A stretch of DNA of 64,000 nucleotides from Acanthosepion esculentum (lineage: Eukaryota; Mollusca; Cephalopoda; Sepiida; Sepiidae). The stretch spans positions 56,227,246 through 56,291,245 of the forward strand of contig OZ038479.1 of NCBI GenBank assembly GCA_964036315.1, given 5' to 3'. The position numbers and the translations under genes were made by a program. The notes beneath the pieces were generated by a model. That model ran no database searches, was not told the DNA's origin, and saw only the letters and a program-made list of their open reading frames with translations. Below are positions 35,074 to 46,068 of the stretch, one piece after another. Each line of letters starts with the position of its first letter. Within the stretch, counting starts at the first letter, position 1.

Positions 35074-36426
35074 GCCTAGCAGAATTCAAAATGGCATCAG
35101 AAAACGGAAGTTTAGCCTTGTTGCAAAGCTGTAGTAAGTGATTTCCAGCTTAAAATACCAGAGATAACAGTTGACAAGTGTTTATTTACAGCAACTATCT
35201 CAAGGTGACAGAATGTGCTGCAAAGGGAGAGCATTCTATGGTGACAATTTTCGCTTCCAGTGCAGTAAAGGTTAATAAAAACAGAGTTTTATCAAAATGT
35301 TTATGTTATTATTAAGAGGAAAGACCAAAGTATTTTATAGTTATTTTATTATGGTTTTTAATCATTTCGGGCATGTTCAAAATTTTGGTCAAAAATCTTG
35401 TTTTGTTTTTTTTCCCCCATCAGCAGTCAACGTAATATTTATGATTAGCGTTCTAGTGTCCTTTCCCCCCACCCCAGGTGAAAAACACATTGATTTACAA
35501 ATTCTTCCAAAAATTGAATAATTGTCATATATTAATGAAATGGAACTTCCAGGAATTATTCATAAATGAATAAAATTATTAAAAAAATTTTTTTTTTTGA
35601 AAGTCTTGGTAATTTTTTTACAAGTTCATTCTTTTTTTTTTAATTCTTTTTTGTGAGGGTTATTTTGATAGAAATACATGGCTATAAAGCTGAAGTAACT
35701 AAAATTCAATAAAATATGAGGGAATTGATGAAAATATTGTTAATTTAAAAAAATTACTAGGTAGTTAAAAGTCAATAACGAAGCGTAAATTTATGTCAAT
35801 TTCTCGTCAACCATAGGCTGCCAATAAATCAATCAGCATGTCAGAAAAACAAAACCCCAGGATTATGAAATGCTTGTATACTACGTTGAAAACTAATATA
35901 AACAACACACGCTACAAAAATTAATTTCTCAAAATTTCATAAAGTAAATTGGTGGGGTGGGGTAATGGATGTTAAAGAAAAAATTTACCAAGAATTTCTA
36001 AAAAAAAATTTCAAAAATAATTTCATTCATTTGTGAATAAGTCCTGAAAGCTTCATTAAAATTAGACAATTTGACTATTGCAAGAATTTCAAAATCAATT
36101 TTTCACAAAAAGAACACTAAAATTTTCTATACTAATAACATCGCTGACGCAAGAAAAAACAAATTTAACTAAATTTTGAATGTTGTAAAAAGATAAAAAA
36201 AATAATATATATAATTTAAACTGAATCAAAAAAAGGCATCCATTTTGGTTTGATGTACCTAATTAATCTTTAAAAAAATATCTGACATTGAAACCACGCA
36301 TTAATGAATTTTCATTATTCATCGTGCTCATAGCAAAACAAATATATCAAATAAATGGAGAGAAATCATTAGATAACGGTTTCTATTTTTATCAAAATGC
36401 AAAATTAATTGTTTTCTTCCACTTAC

Positions 36427-36705
36427 CTTTCAGTTTCTGACAATGAGAAAAACAAAACCGTGTGATTTTTTGTTCAAATAATGCCAATGGTGTTTGGATT
36501 TTCTGTCAATCTATCCGGTTTTTATCATTTGTTCAATTCATGTGAAAAACGAAAACAAATGTCACAAAGAAAGAATTACGAAAACGTACATGAGAAAGTT
36601 AAAATTACTTTTCAGAAAATATATTGCCGTGGATACTACGAGGCAGAAGAAAGAAAATAATCGGTGTTAGAGAAAATTTAGTTCCTTGTGTTTAAAATCC
36701 TTCGA
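36427..36705 (-). other. Noncoding first exon of zinc-finger gene 2
   Basis: Minus strand CTGAAAG|GTAAGTG at 36427/36426, duplicate of unit 1 exon 1. A one-base difference in a T run breaks the plus-strand frame seen in unit 1. That supports the view that the plus frame is not a gene. Confidence 0.6.
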
Positions 36706-37334
36706 TGGCATTTTACCAAAATTGGACGATTTTATTTCGGAAATGAAAGCAAAAACTTGCTTGCCACTGTTTTAAAACATTTCTCAAAATCATCGTATTA
36801 TCCTATTCAAACGCAATGTTGTGTATTTATTCATAAATATTAGGTAGCTCCAAAAATGAGCATATGATGAAAAAAATGGCCGAAAGTTTTATCATGAAAA
36901 ATCAAAATATTTAGGATTATAAACTTAAAGGATTTTTATGCAATTTAAAAAAAAGTTTTCTTTAGAACCTATGAAATTTTGGTTAAAAATCTTACTCAAC
37001 GTGGGACCATAAATCTGTATAGGAAATTTGAGTGTCATTTTGTTGTAAAAAACACTGATTTGTAAATTCTAGCAAAAATAATCAGATCATAAAATTGTCA
37101 GTTCTATTTTTTTAATGAAACTTTCAGGACTTATTCACAAATTAAATAAATTAAATTATTTTTAAAATGTTTCTTTTTCAGAAAACCTTGGCACATGCAC
37201 ACATATTGTTTAAACCTTATTTATTTTTTATGGATATTCAAGTAGATACTTTGTTGTTTTTTTAATTAAACAGCCTTCTTTATCCAACAACATCTAGCGA
37301 CCTAAATATTCAAGAAATCTTGTTTGAAAAATAT
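36706..37334. other. Upstream flank of zinc-finger gene 2
   Basis: Copy of 15261-15900. No core promoter element identified. Confidence 0.35.
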
Positions 37335-37415
37335 GCATCCACCAGCAGGATTTGAACGTACATCCCTTATGGGGAACTCTCATTGGATCTGATGTACCTA
37401 ACTACTAAGTCTCAC
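37335..37415 (-). tRNA. tRNA-like sequence / SINE head, copy B
   Basis: Duplicate of 15901-15981 with the same B box, GTTCAAATCC (minus, 37348-37357). Probably a relic. Confidence 0.42.
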
Positions 37416-37627
37416 CTAGGACTTATGGTCAAAGGAAGCCTGAAATAGTACTTTTTGAACACACACACTCTGCTGATTTTTTAAACATATCTGCTCTGAT
37501 TTTGTACCCTAGCGTAAACAAAGACAATTTATTGTAAGAAATGGATTAAATCCAATATATTGTTGGAGTTAACTCCTCCTTAATTGTCCAAATTGTTCAC
37601 TAGGAGTTGCTCTCCATACACTATAAA

Positions 37628-39062
37628 CAAGCTATGACCAGCTAAGACCAGCCATGACAAGCTAAGAGCAGCTAAAGACAAGCGACTCTGGTGGAAACAC
37701 TCGGGTCAAACCCCCCTCCCTTCCTACATTAAACCCCGACTTTGTGTCACAACCTGGCCCTGTGGGAGGTCAAGTAAATCCACGGTACTGACCGCTCGTG
37801 GTCGGTGCTGGCCGGTTGCGTCTCAGCTTCAGGGCTAAGATCACGGTGTAGTATCTGTTCTCAGATTACTCTCTGGACGATCGCCTATGGACTGAGATTC
37901 GATCTCTGATACAGGCCGGTCGCAGGGATTCGTCCCTGCGCTGGTAGTATCGCAGCTACGTCTAGCTAAGACCAGCTTTGACAAGCTATGACCAGCTAAA
38001 GCCAAAGCACTGCGGCCCGGGTGAAAACTCGGGTCCACTCCCCCTCCCTTCCCACATTAAACCCTGACCTTGTGTCACAACCTGACCCTGTGGGAGGTCA
38101 AGTAAATCCCGATCACGGTGTAGTATCTGTTCTCAGATTACTCACTGGACGATCGCCTATGGACTGAGATTCGATCTCTGATACGGGCCGGTCGCAGGGA
38201 TTCGTCCCTGCGCTGGTAGTATCGCAGCTAAGACTAGCTATGACCAGCTAAAGACCAGCTTGGACAAGCTAAGACCAGCTAAAGCCAAAGCACTGCGGCC
38301 CGGGTGAAAACTCGGGTCCATTCCCCCTCCCTTCCCACATTAAACCCTGACCTTGTGTCACAACCTGACCCTGTGGGAGGTCAAGTAAATCCCGATCACG
38401 GTGTAGTATCTGTTCTCAGATTACTCGCTGGACGATCGCCAATGGGGCTGAGATTCGATCTCTGATACCGGCCGGTCGCAGGGATTCGTCCCTGCGCTGG
38501 TAGTATCGCAGCTACGTCTAGCTATGACCAGCTTTGACAAGCTATGACCAGTAAAGACCAGGTATGACCAGCTTGGACAAGCTAAGACCAGCTAAAGCCA
38601 AAGTACTGCGGCTCGGGTCCATTCCCCCTCCCTTCCCACGTTAAACTCCGACCTTGTGTCACAACCTGGCCCTGTGGGAGGTCAATTAAATCCAAAGGCT
38701 AAGATCACGGTGTAGTATCTGTTCTCAGATTACTCGCTGGACGATCGCCTTTTGGCTGAGATTCGATCTCTGATACAGGCCGGTCGCAGGGATTCGCAGG
38801 GATAGTAGTATCGCGGCTACGTCTAGCTATGACCAGCTATGACCAGCTTGGACAAGCTAAGACCAGCGACTCGGGTGGAAACACTCGGGTCAAACCCCCC
38901 TCCCTTCCCACATTAAACCCCGACCTTGTGTCACAACCTGGCCCTGTGGGAGGTGAAGTAAATCCACGGTTCTTTTGGCTAAGCCCCAACTTCGCCCTTG
39001 TGGCATATTTTGTATTTTAAAATGCAAATTAATATTAAGATCAAAGTGTAGTATCTGTTCTC
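37628..39062 (+). repeat. Tandem array of U2-snRNA-like units (272-336 bp spacing)
   Basis: GTGTAGTATCTGTTCT, matching the branch-site-recognition end of U2 snRNA, occurs at 37846, 38118, 38401, 38710 and 39046. The first four units each continue with CTCTGATAC, a hairpin CGCAGGGATTCGTCCCTGCG (37921-37940 in unit 1, lost in unit 4) and CTGGTAGTATCGCAG. This is the same order as U2's stem IIa, stem IIb and 3' hairpin landmarks, but with no Sm-site-like run. Spacers hold 10 bp repeats of AGCTAWGACC and a conserved block ACCTTGTGTCACAACCTG. Units could be U2 paralogues or pseudogenes, or 5' UTR repeats of the adjoining retrotransposon that mimic its target. Confidence 0.75.
38971..39062 (+). pseudogene. 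U2 snRNA 5' segment split by a ~50 bp insert
   Basis: CTTTTGGCTAAG (38972-38983) and AAGATCAAAGTGTAGTATCT (39037-39056) are consecutive in U2 snRNA but here are separated by about 50 bp. AAG is repeated on both sides, like a target-site duplication. The insert ends in an AT-rich tail containing ATGCAAAT. After GTTCT (39061) the sequence switches to retrotransposon ORF1. The fragment is therefore a U2 gene remnant hit twice by target-specific insertions. Confidence 0.6.
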
Positions 39063-39504
39063 GACTCGATCGTGACTCTCTTGACGCGGCCCTGTTTAGG
39101 GAGGAGGTATCTTTCTGCGGGTTGGATCATCTCCGACGATTCCCCCGGAATCGTTGAAGCAGACGGCCAGGAGGCAGGGGGTTCCCAACCTTAGGTTGCG
39201 ATATCTCCGACTGTTCATCCGAACAGTCGAGGCGTGGGGCATGATAGAGGAGGCCAAGAAAAGTGACACGTAGATCATCATCACGAACAATGATCAAATC
39301 ACAGTTTTAAAACAATTCTGTTCTGGGAGGGTCCCGGTTTTAGTACACCCATCCCTTTATAGGGCTCTAAAACTAACCTTTCCCTGGGATGTCGGTGGTA
39401 TATCCCAAGACGGCTCCATCAAGACTGAGATGGGCACTGGATCCATGGGAGAAGCCGTCGGCATCCCAACTCAGACGATGTTTCAAGGCGTGGCTCAACC
39501 CTAA
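39062..39504 (+). pseudogene. ORF1 remnant of the Tx1/Keno-like retrotransposon
   Basis: Two frames joined by a frameshift near 39140 read SLDAALFREEVSFCGLDHL and then a long frame to 39504. The long frame has one in-frame TAG near 39270 and includes CSGRVPVLVHPSLYRALKL and LTFPWDVGGISQDGS. It ends just before ORF2, as expected for the C-terminal part of an ORF1 protein. The ORF1 N-terminus is missing because the element begins directly at the U2 junction. Nothing more specific can be said about function. Confidence 0.6.
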
Positions 39505-39519
39505 GGTAAGTGTCTCTCA

Positions 39520-42500
39520 ATGGCTCTTTGGTTAGCTACAGTGAATGGCCTGAGGTCGGAGTCTCGTAGGGCGAGACTTACATGCGAGCTTCAGCGCCTC
39601 GGCGTGAATGTGTGTTGTGTGCAAGTAACCCATCTTATTGCCAGCGACTATGAAGATGTGCTGTCGAAGAGGTTCCGCCTCTACTCAGCTTTTTTTGATA
39701 GCCGCTCCAGAGGGATCTCTTGGCTAGTCAGCAGGTCCTTGACGGCGACGTGTAACCTTGTGTTCTCGGATCCGGAGGGCAGGCTTTGCGTCCTGGATGT
39801 CACCATAAAACGAAAGTCTCTTCGCTTCATCGGGGTTTATGCGCCCAACGACCAGGCGGAGCGGGGTGCCTTTTTTCGGCGAATCGAGCCGTTCTTGACG
39901 ACGTCTCGCCAGGTAGTTTTAGCGGGTGATTGGAACGCCGTCCTTGATCCCGACTTAGATCGTAGTGGGGAGAGATCGGGTACTTACAACCCAGATGTCA
40001 AACCATTTCGCGAATTTATCGACAGATTTGATTTAGTCGATAAGTTCAGAAATGAGCATCCTGGCGAGGCAGCATGACTTGATACGGTAGTTCGTTCGAG
40101 CTATATCGACCGGGTTTTAGTGAGGAGAGTCGACGTAGGGCTCTTAGGGTGTCCAAGTTTCCATTCGATAGTTTTCTCGGACCATCAGCTCGTCCGGGTG
40201 CGAGTAAACTTAGATAAGCCTAAGCCTAGATTGAACGGTTACTGGAAGTTCAACACGTCTCTGCTCGAGTTGAAAGATTTCCGTGACCAGTTAGTACTAA
40301 CCATACAGAGGGAAATGACGGGGAGTGTGGTTGGGAATAAGTGGTGGGGCCATCTTAAGTCAGCCATTAGGTCGTTTGCAGCTGATTATAGTCGACGGCT
40401 CAACAAAGCTAGATTAGCAGCGCAAACGGCAGCCGAAGCTAGATTAGAGGGCGCCATCCAATCGGGAGATAGTGTGGAGGTCGCAGTAGCTAGGGCCGAG
40501 CTGGCCTCCTCGCTTATCAAGAATGACCAAGCTCTGGTAGTTAGGTCTAGACTAAAGAGAATGTCTGCCGAGGCGACGAACATGGCCGCTGAACTGCGGC
40601 AAGAGGAGTTGCGCAGCGCTTCGGATCGATATCTTCCCAGTGTCACGACACCGGACGGACGACAAGCGACGACAAACGGGGGCATTTGCGAGGCCTTCCG
40701 GTCTTATTTTCGGGACCTCTTCACCAGGGAACCCGGACTGAGTTCTGCTCAGTTCGACGCCTATCTGGCCGACTTTGCTCGTCTCGAGCCGGTCGAAGCG
40801 GATATGTGCGAGGGGGCCATAACGGAGGAGGAAGTCTGGGATGCGCTTAAGCTGACCGGTCGAGACAAGACCCCGGGGATAGATGGACTTCCCTACGAGT
40901 TGTACTTGAGGCTGTCGCCCATTTTTGTACACCTGCTGACTGTGATGTTTAACCACTGGCTGAAGAATGGGAATATACCCCAACGCTTCACCCGGGGCGT
41001 CATCAAGTTGTTATGCAAGAGCAAAAACGGAGGGGATGGGATAGATAATTTCCGCCCCTTGACTATGCTTAATGCAGATGTCAAGGTTTTGGCGAGGGTC
41101 TTGGCCAACCGTTTGCAGCTTGTCCTGTCTAGCCTGATTGGCCCCGAACAGACTTGTGCTGTGAAGGGCAGGACTATTCAGGACAACCTTCACATGATAC
41201 GCCAGATCATAGAAAAAGTCGACGGAGAAGTCGCGCTGATCAATTTGGATCAGCCCAAGGCATTCGATAGGGTGGACCATCGCTTCCTCGAGGCTGTTCT
41301 CGCATCTGCCGGCTTTGGGCCGCACTTTCGCTCCTGGATCCGGCTCTTGTACAAGTCCCCTGGGGCCCTGGTCGAGGTAAACGGGCTGAGGTCGGACCCT
41401 TTCTCTTGTCTCGCTCTATTCGTCAAGGTTGTCCACTTTCGCCTATGCTCTATGTCCTTGCGTTAGAGCCCTTCCTACGCAAATTAAAGGCGAATCCGGT
41501 CCTTCGCGGAATCTCGGTGCCTGGCGCCACCAACGCTGCCAGGTATTCCGCCTATGCCGATGACGTGTCGGTGTTTGTTAAAAACACCACCGAAATCCAC
41601 GAGGTTGGCAAGGAGATTTGCAGGTATGAGACGGTAGCGGGGGCCAAGATCAATAGGGATAAGTCTGTCGGCTTGCGGTTGGGAGAGTGGGAGGGTGTTC
41701 CTCTCCCCGGGCCATTCAGCTGGACGGACGGCCCCGTCAAGATACTCGGTATCTGGTTCGGGTCCGGACTTCAGCTGGACACCAACTGGTCGGAGGTTCG
41801 GAAGAGGGTCGAGGAAGCAGTTCGCCTGTGGACTCGAAGGAAACTATCCTTGAAGGGGAGGGTGGGAGTGTGCATTTCGCACATCTACCCGATTCTCCTT
41901 TACCGTCTCTCCGTTCTGCCACTCTCGTCCACCGAACGAGACGTTCTCGTTAGAGTCCTTTTCGATTTCCTTTGGAGAGGAAAGGCTCAACTGGTGCGTC
42001 GCGAGGTCTGCTGCCTCCATCCTACAGAAGGCGGTCTAGGTATGCCCAGCATCGAGACTCGTCAACACACGCTGCGTTTGACGTTCCTGCAAAGGATGTT
42101 ATTCGAAGATGGCGAGGATGAGGAGTGCGTTTTCTGGAAGGAAGACGCTCGCCGAGCCTTCCCGTCTTTGGAAAGTGTGCATGCGGGAGAGGTAGAGGCA
42201 GACAGAACACCTGAAGTCGAATGCCCTTTCTATGTGGAATGTCGAAATGTGCTGCGCTGCCTCTTAGAGGAGAAGGATCGCCTCTCCGACACCGAGGCGT
42301 TGTCTCAGAAGGCGTTATATCGGGTTCTAGTTAGGGTGGGGGCTAAAGACAAACTCCGGGACGAGCTCGGTCTTAGGAACGAGGAGTTTCGCTCCGTGGT
42401 ACCCGGATTGAAATGCCTCAATAACGACGAGGCATCACTCACCTGGCAGGTGTTGCGAGGGGCTCTCTGGGTCGGCAAGAAGCTTTACGCAGCGGGGCTG

Positions 42501-42938
42501 CCAATGTGCGTGCGCTGCGGTGAGTGGGAGGAGTCCATTGCGCACGCCTTCCTTCACTGTAGTGTCGTACACCCGCTGTGTCGGCTGATTGAAGGCTACA
42601 TGGTTCGCATCTTGGGCGGAAAGTTCTTTGTCCTTGATGCCAGCACCGTTTGTTCCAATGTGGTGCCGCCAATGTCAAAGGACCAGCTGTATGTACTGTT
42701 GTGTTTGCTTGGCATCATACGAATGGTTGTGTGGACGACACGACAGAAGGAATTTCACGGAGACGAGAAGTTCTCCTCTTCTCAACTGGTCGCTTTCTTT
42801 AAGCATCAGCTTAAAGTCAAGATCGGGGCGGAAAAGGTGCGTCTCTCTTCGCTGAAATTCGGCAAATGTTGGGTGAGAGTTTCGCAATTGGTGCGTGTGA
42901 GAGGAGCTGACCTTGAGTGGTTGTTAGACGCAACTTAA
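39520..42938 (+). pseudogene. ORF2 of a Tx1-clade (Keno-like) non-LTR retrotransposon, broken
   Basis: An APE-type endonuclease comes first (39520 to about 40210: VNGLRSES, QVTH, GVYAPND, AGDWN, then FSDHQLV). Reverse transcriptase follows (TPGIDGLPYELY, NLDQPKAFDRVDH, RQGCPLSPMLY, YADD at 41553-41564). A C-terminal CCHC knuckle is CVRCGEWEESIAHAFLHC. Full ORF2 would nick the target and copy the element's RNA into it. Lesions: an in-frame TGA at 40075-40077, a frameshift near 41410, and the catalytic Glu of the QETH motif changed to Val (codon 39625-39627). FDRVDH and YADD with an APE endonuclease fit the Tx1 group, of which Keno is known to insert in U2 genes. The U2 sequence at the 5' junction supports that. 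The 3' end is not natural: after TAA (42936-42938) comes duplicated block D. Confidence 0.85.
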
Positions 42939-42939
42939 A

Positions 42940-44096
42940 GAAACACCCCTTTATAATGAAATAATATGAGTCCACTTAACTGAAGTCCTTGGTGTTGTAG
43001 TAGAATGTTTTATGTACTCATATTAGTATGGCTTTCATATCATAACTGCAGGTATTGAAGCAAAGATGATTTTACTGTCCTGTGCCTTGCAGATCTTGGC
43101 AGAAAAAAGGTTGGAGATACAAGGGAATGGTGTTCTTTGATAATTGGCACCAACATATTCTTGCTAGTGATTGGTTGATTTGAAAAGATGTATTGACCAA
43201 GCAAATATGCTATATGTGATCTCTAGAGAGTATAGTTGAACAAGGGAGATAACTCACTTTATTAATATATATTTTCTTATATACTTTCCATTCCTTCAAC
43301 ATTCTAAATGAGTGAATAGACAGTGAAGATGAGTCTTTTCCCACTTTGTCTTCGGTCATGTGTCAAATACAATTGTATAATTGTAAATGTAAAATAAACA
43401 TTCTAAAATAAATGGGTTGGTTCATGCCACTGAAACTATCGGGGAATGGTTGGAACTCTGCTACACTTGTCCTAGGATAGGGAAGGAAAGGATTTAATGG
43501 GTGTTTAGCAAATATGAGGCATAAAATAATAATACTTGCCATTCCAGTAACATTCTAAATATTTTCTAAGAAAACAACCTCTTCAGTATACAATTCATTA
43601 ATGAATAAATACTAAAAAAAAAATCATTAAAATTGAACAATTCCTTGATTATGGTAAAATAGAAACAGATGTGTTTTTGTTTTCATTTTGGAAAAAAAAG
43701 CCTACACTTTGGTGGAACCTAGAAAAAAGCATCATGAATCATGAAGCATTAACATAGAAAATTGCCAAAAGCATTACAATAAAAATTAATTAATACCTGA
43801 AACAGTCTTGGTTTGAAATTGTGAAAAGAGTTAAATGTCACTTTTTTGCAAGAGACAAATATGCAAGCCATAGACATGGTCAGATCTGGCTGAATGTGAA
43901 AGCTAGAATCCATTGTTTATAATCCCATTTGCCCTTTCTGCCTTGATTGTAAATTAGCTGAGGTCAGTTTTCCCTGAATCTGGCTATGTTTTTCAAGAGG
44001 ATGAGATCATCAATACTCTACCTTCTTCCTGTACATGTATTCACCTGAACCTGGCTGTGTGTCATAACTGAAGTGAGAGGATCCAAGCCATTCACT
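42940..44096. repeat. Duplicated block, copy D
   Basis: Matches 21748-22908. It begins within the mariner TIR (GAAACACCCCTT), followed by TA, but the rest of the mariner element is missing, replaced by the retrotransposon. A CTTAA shared by both sides at the junction suggests joining at microhomology. No gene. Confidence 0.88.
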
Positions 44097-44275
44097 TCTT
44101 TGATAATTGGCACCAACATATTCTTGCTAGGGATTGGTTGGATTGAAAAGATGTATTGACCAAGCAAATATGCTATATGTGATCTCTAGAGAGTATAGTT
44201 GACCAAGGGAGATAACTCACTTTATTAATATATATTTTCTCATATACTTTCCATTCCTGCAACATGCTACACGAG
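44097..44275. repeat. Partial third copy (E) of block C/D
   Basis: Repeats the C/D segment from TCTTTGATAATTGGCACC to the CATTCC(T/C) region and ACGAG, then breaks into a retrotransposon fragment. It is more diverged than C and D are from each other. Confidence 0.8.
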
Positions 44276-44515
44276 GCGCCCGGGTTGAAATATCGCAATA
44301 ACAATGAGGCATCACTCACCTGGCTGGTGATGCGTGGGGCCCTCTGGGTCGCCAAAAGATTTTGCTTAGTGGGCTTGGAGAAATATCCAAACTGCTGCCG
44401 CTTTAGTGGGTAAGTCGAGACCATTGGTCACGCCTTTTTTCATTGCACGGTTGTAGCACTGCTGTGCAAGTATGTTGAAGGCCTCATGGTTCGCATGCTG
44501 TCCCTCCTATATAGT
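44276..44515 (+). mobile_element. Tx1-like retrotransposon fragment 3
   Basis: Encodes NNNEASLTWLVMRGALWV and, after a stop, IGHAFFHCTVVALLCKYVEG. These match NNDEASLTWQVLRGALWV and IAHAFLHCSVVHPLCRLIEG of the 39-43 kb element. It opens with GCGCCCGGGTTGAAAT, also found in fragment 2 (17344), so fragments 2 and 3 are the same subfamily. Dead relic. Confidence 0.78.
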
Positions 44516-45709
44516 CTTGTCTTTTGCTTCATCCGGTTTTGATTTGCGCTATTTTCCCTGAAATTCATAATGAGGTAAGCTGGACTTGTTCTTGCTAATT
44601 TCAATCCAATGCTTTAAATTTAAATTAAATACTAATTCAATAACTAAACCTTACCACTTACATTACTTTCCAAAAAAAAAAAACATAATTCTTACTATTC
44701 TATAAAAATCTTTAAGTCTAACCCTATGCACTTAATCAAACGAAATTAGAAAAATATAATATTATATAATTAACAAGACTATGATATCTCTCATGTGTGC
44801 AGCATTACTTTACAAATATGATGTATTTGAAAATGGTGCATTACAGATTAAACAAAAATATTTTCTATTATGTGTAAAAATGTCTTCAAATCAATTACAT
44901 TTGCAAACACTGACCCAAACATTCACAAGAATATAGCTTCTCTCTAATGCATAGATGGCAAACAACTAACCCGCAGGTCATGAACTGACCCACCATCAAT
45001 TTTTTTGTGACCTATAAGGAGTCAGTGACATAACATCATGAAATATGACTCAGCCAATCAAATTTCGCATTTTTAGTGTTGTTTGTGTCTTCTGTATACC
45101 TAAATATGTCTAGCTGATACTCAACCAATTTTATCGTGTTTTGTCATTCTGTTATATAGGAATAAAGTGTCGCTGCCGACACTTGAGTTTGAACATAGAT
45201 CGCCAGTGAGTAAATATAGCTGATCCCGTTATTGAATTAAGTAGACCACATAACCATAGAGGAAATGCATATATATATATATAGGAAGTAGATGACGACT
45301 ATCACCCTTTCTAGCCTATCCTCTATTACTATTCAGATCCCTATTTCTACTCTATCCTCTATTACTATATGGACCACTATTCTCTATACAGATTACTATT
45401 CGAGCGAGTATTATCAAGCAAGTACTATTAGCGCGAGTGCTATTTGACGGTATCTGACACCAGTATTGTTCAACAGCATTACTATAGTTGCAAACTGCGA
45501 TTACAAAGTCTCTACTACAATGAGCATTTACGAAAGTGACAATGAGTGTTCACTGACATCACAAAATATTCAAAAAGTTCTAAACCTCACCCAGAAAGGA
45601 AAGCCATAGCTGAACATTTATGTGGCAACACACTACCACTTTTTATAAAACTAGAAAAACCAATTCAGATTTCAGTCTTAATCTCTGTGCAGGTGAAGCC
45701 CATACAAAG
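44516..45709. other. No gene recognised
   Basis: AT-rich. A short minus-strand finger scrap lies near 44930. A stretch at 45320-45430 repeats TCTATTACTAT several times. No transposase or RNA gene seen. Confidence 0.45.
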
Positions 45710-46068
45710 GTGAGAAGTTTGTGACAAATTTAATAATAGACAAAACAAAAGCCTGAGTAGTCAAAGTATCTGCAAAAGAAAGGTATGACACACGAGGAAA
45801 TCAATGAGGACATGGTATGCTTGTCGAGGAATCCCCTTTCTATGCAACTGTGAAGAAGTGGAAACAATGAGGAGATCCTATATGTTTTGGAGGAGCTTTT
45901 AGAGGACCAGGATGCCACCTTCTTACTTGATGGGATTGCAATGCTTAAGCATTTTTAGACCGAATGCATTGATGTCAAGGGGAACTATATTGAAAAATAG
46001 GGAAAAACTGTCTTGTTTCTCCCATTCCTTCTGAGTGAGGCTTAGAACTTCTTGACCGACTCTCGTAC
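45710..46068 (+). mobile_element. Internally deleted mariner-family relic
   Basis: From 45783 the frame reads GMTHEEINEDMVCL, the N-terminal helix-turn-helix region of SETMAR-type mariner transposases. Soon after comes MLKHF*TECIDVKGNYIEK (45941-46000), which resembles the C-terminal end of the same family. The DDD core is missing. TTAGAACTTCTTGACCGACT (about 46042-46061) fits a mariner-type terminal repeat. No left TIR was found. Confidence 0.65.

Larger units (their letters stand above)
28561..36426 (-). other. Inferred 7.9 kb intron of zinc-finger gene 2
   Basis: Donor GTAAGTG is at 36426-36420 and the acceptor ends at 28561 (both minus). It holds the B-specific stretch 28833-29467, the tandem modules (29980-31790), the palindrome (32147-32271), the TSD-flanked element (33032-35073) and a B-specific ~235 bp (35741-35975). 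No coding gene seen. Confidence 0.6.
25772..37627. repeat. Segmental duplication copy B (zinc-finger unit 2)
   Basis: Counterpart of 4954-16195 in the same orientation. Specific to B are one extra finger (84 bp), about 635 bp at 28833-29467, an 8-bp-TSD element at 33032-35073, and about 235 bp at 35741-35975. It lacks the MITE-like element and flanking sequence present in A at about 12472-14757. The right limit CACTATAAA lies next to the U2-like array. Confidence 0.92.

Noticed and set aside
37841..37862. Functional U2 snRNA gene
   Set aside because: The 5' leader of U2 is incomplete, there is no Sm-site-like run, and the rest of the unit diverges from U2. At best these are U2-like paralogues.
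39022..39029. ATGCAAAT octamer as an snRNA distal sequence element
   Set aside because: It lies within the ~50 bp insert directly beside the U2 match, not at the distance expected upstream of an snRNA gene. Probably chance in AT-rich sequence.
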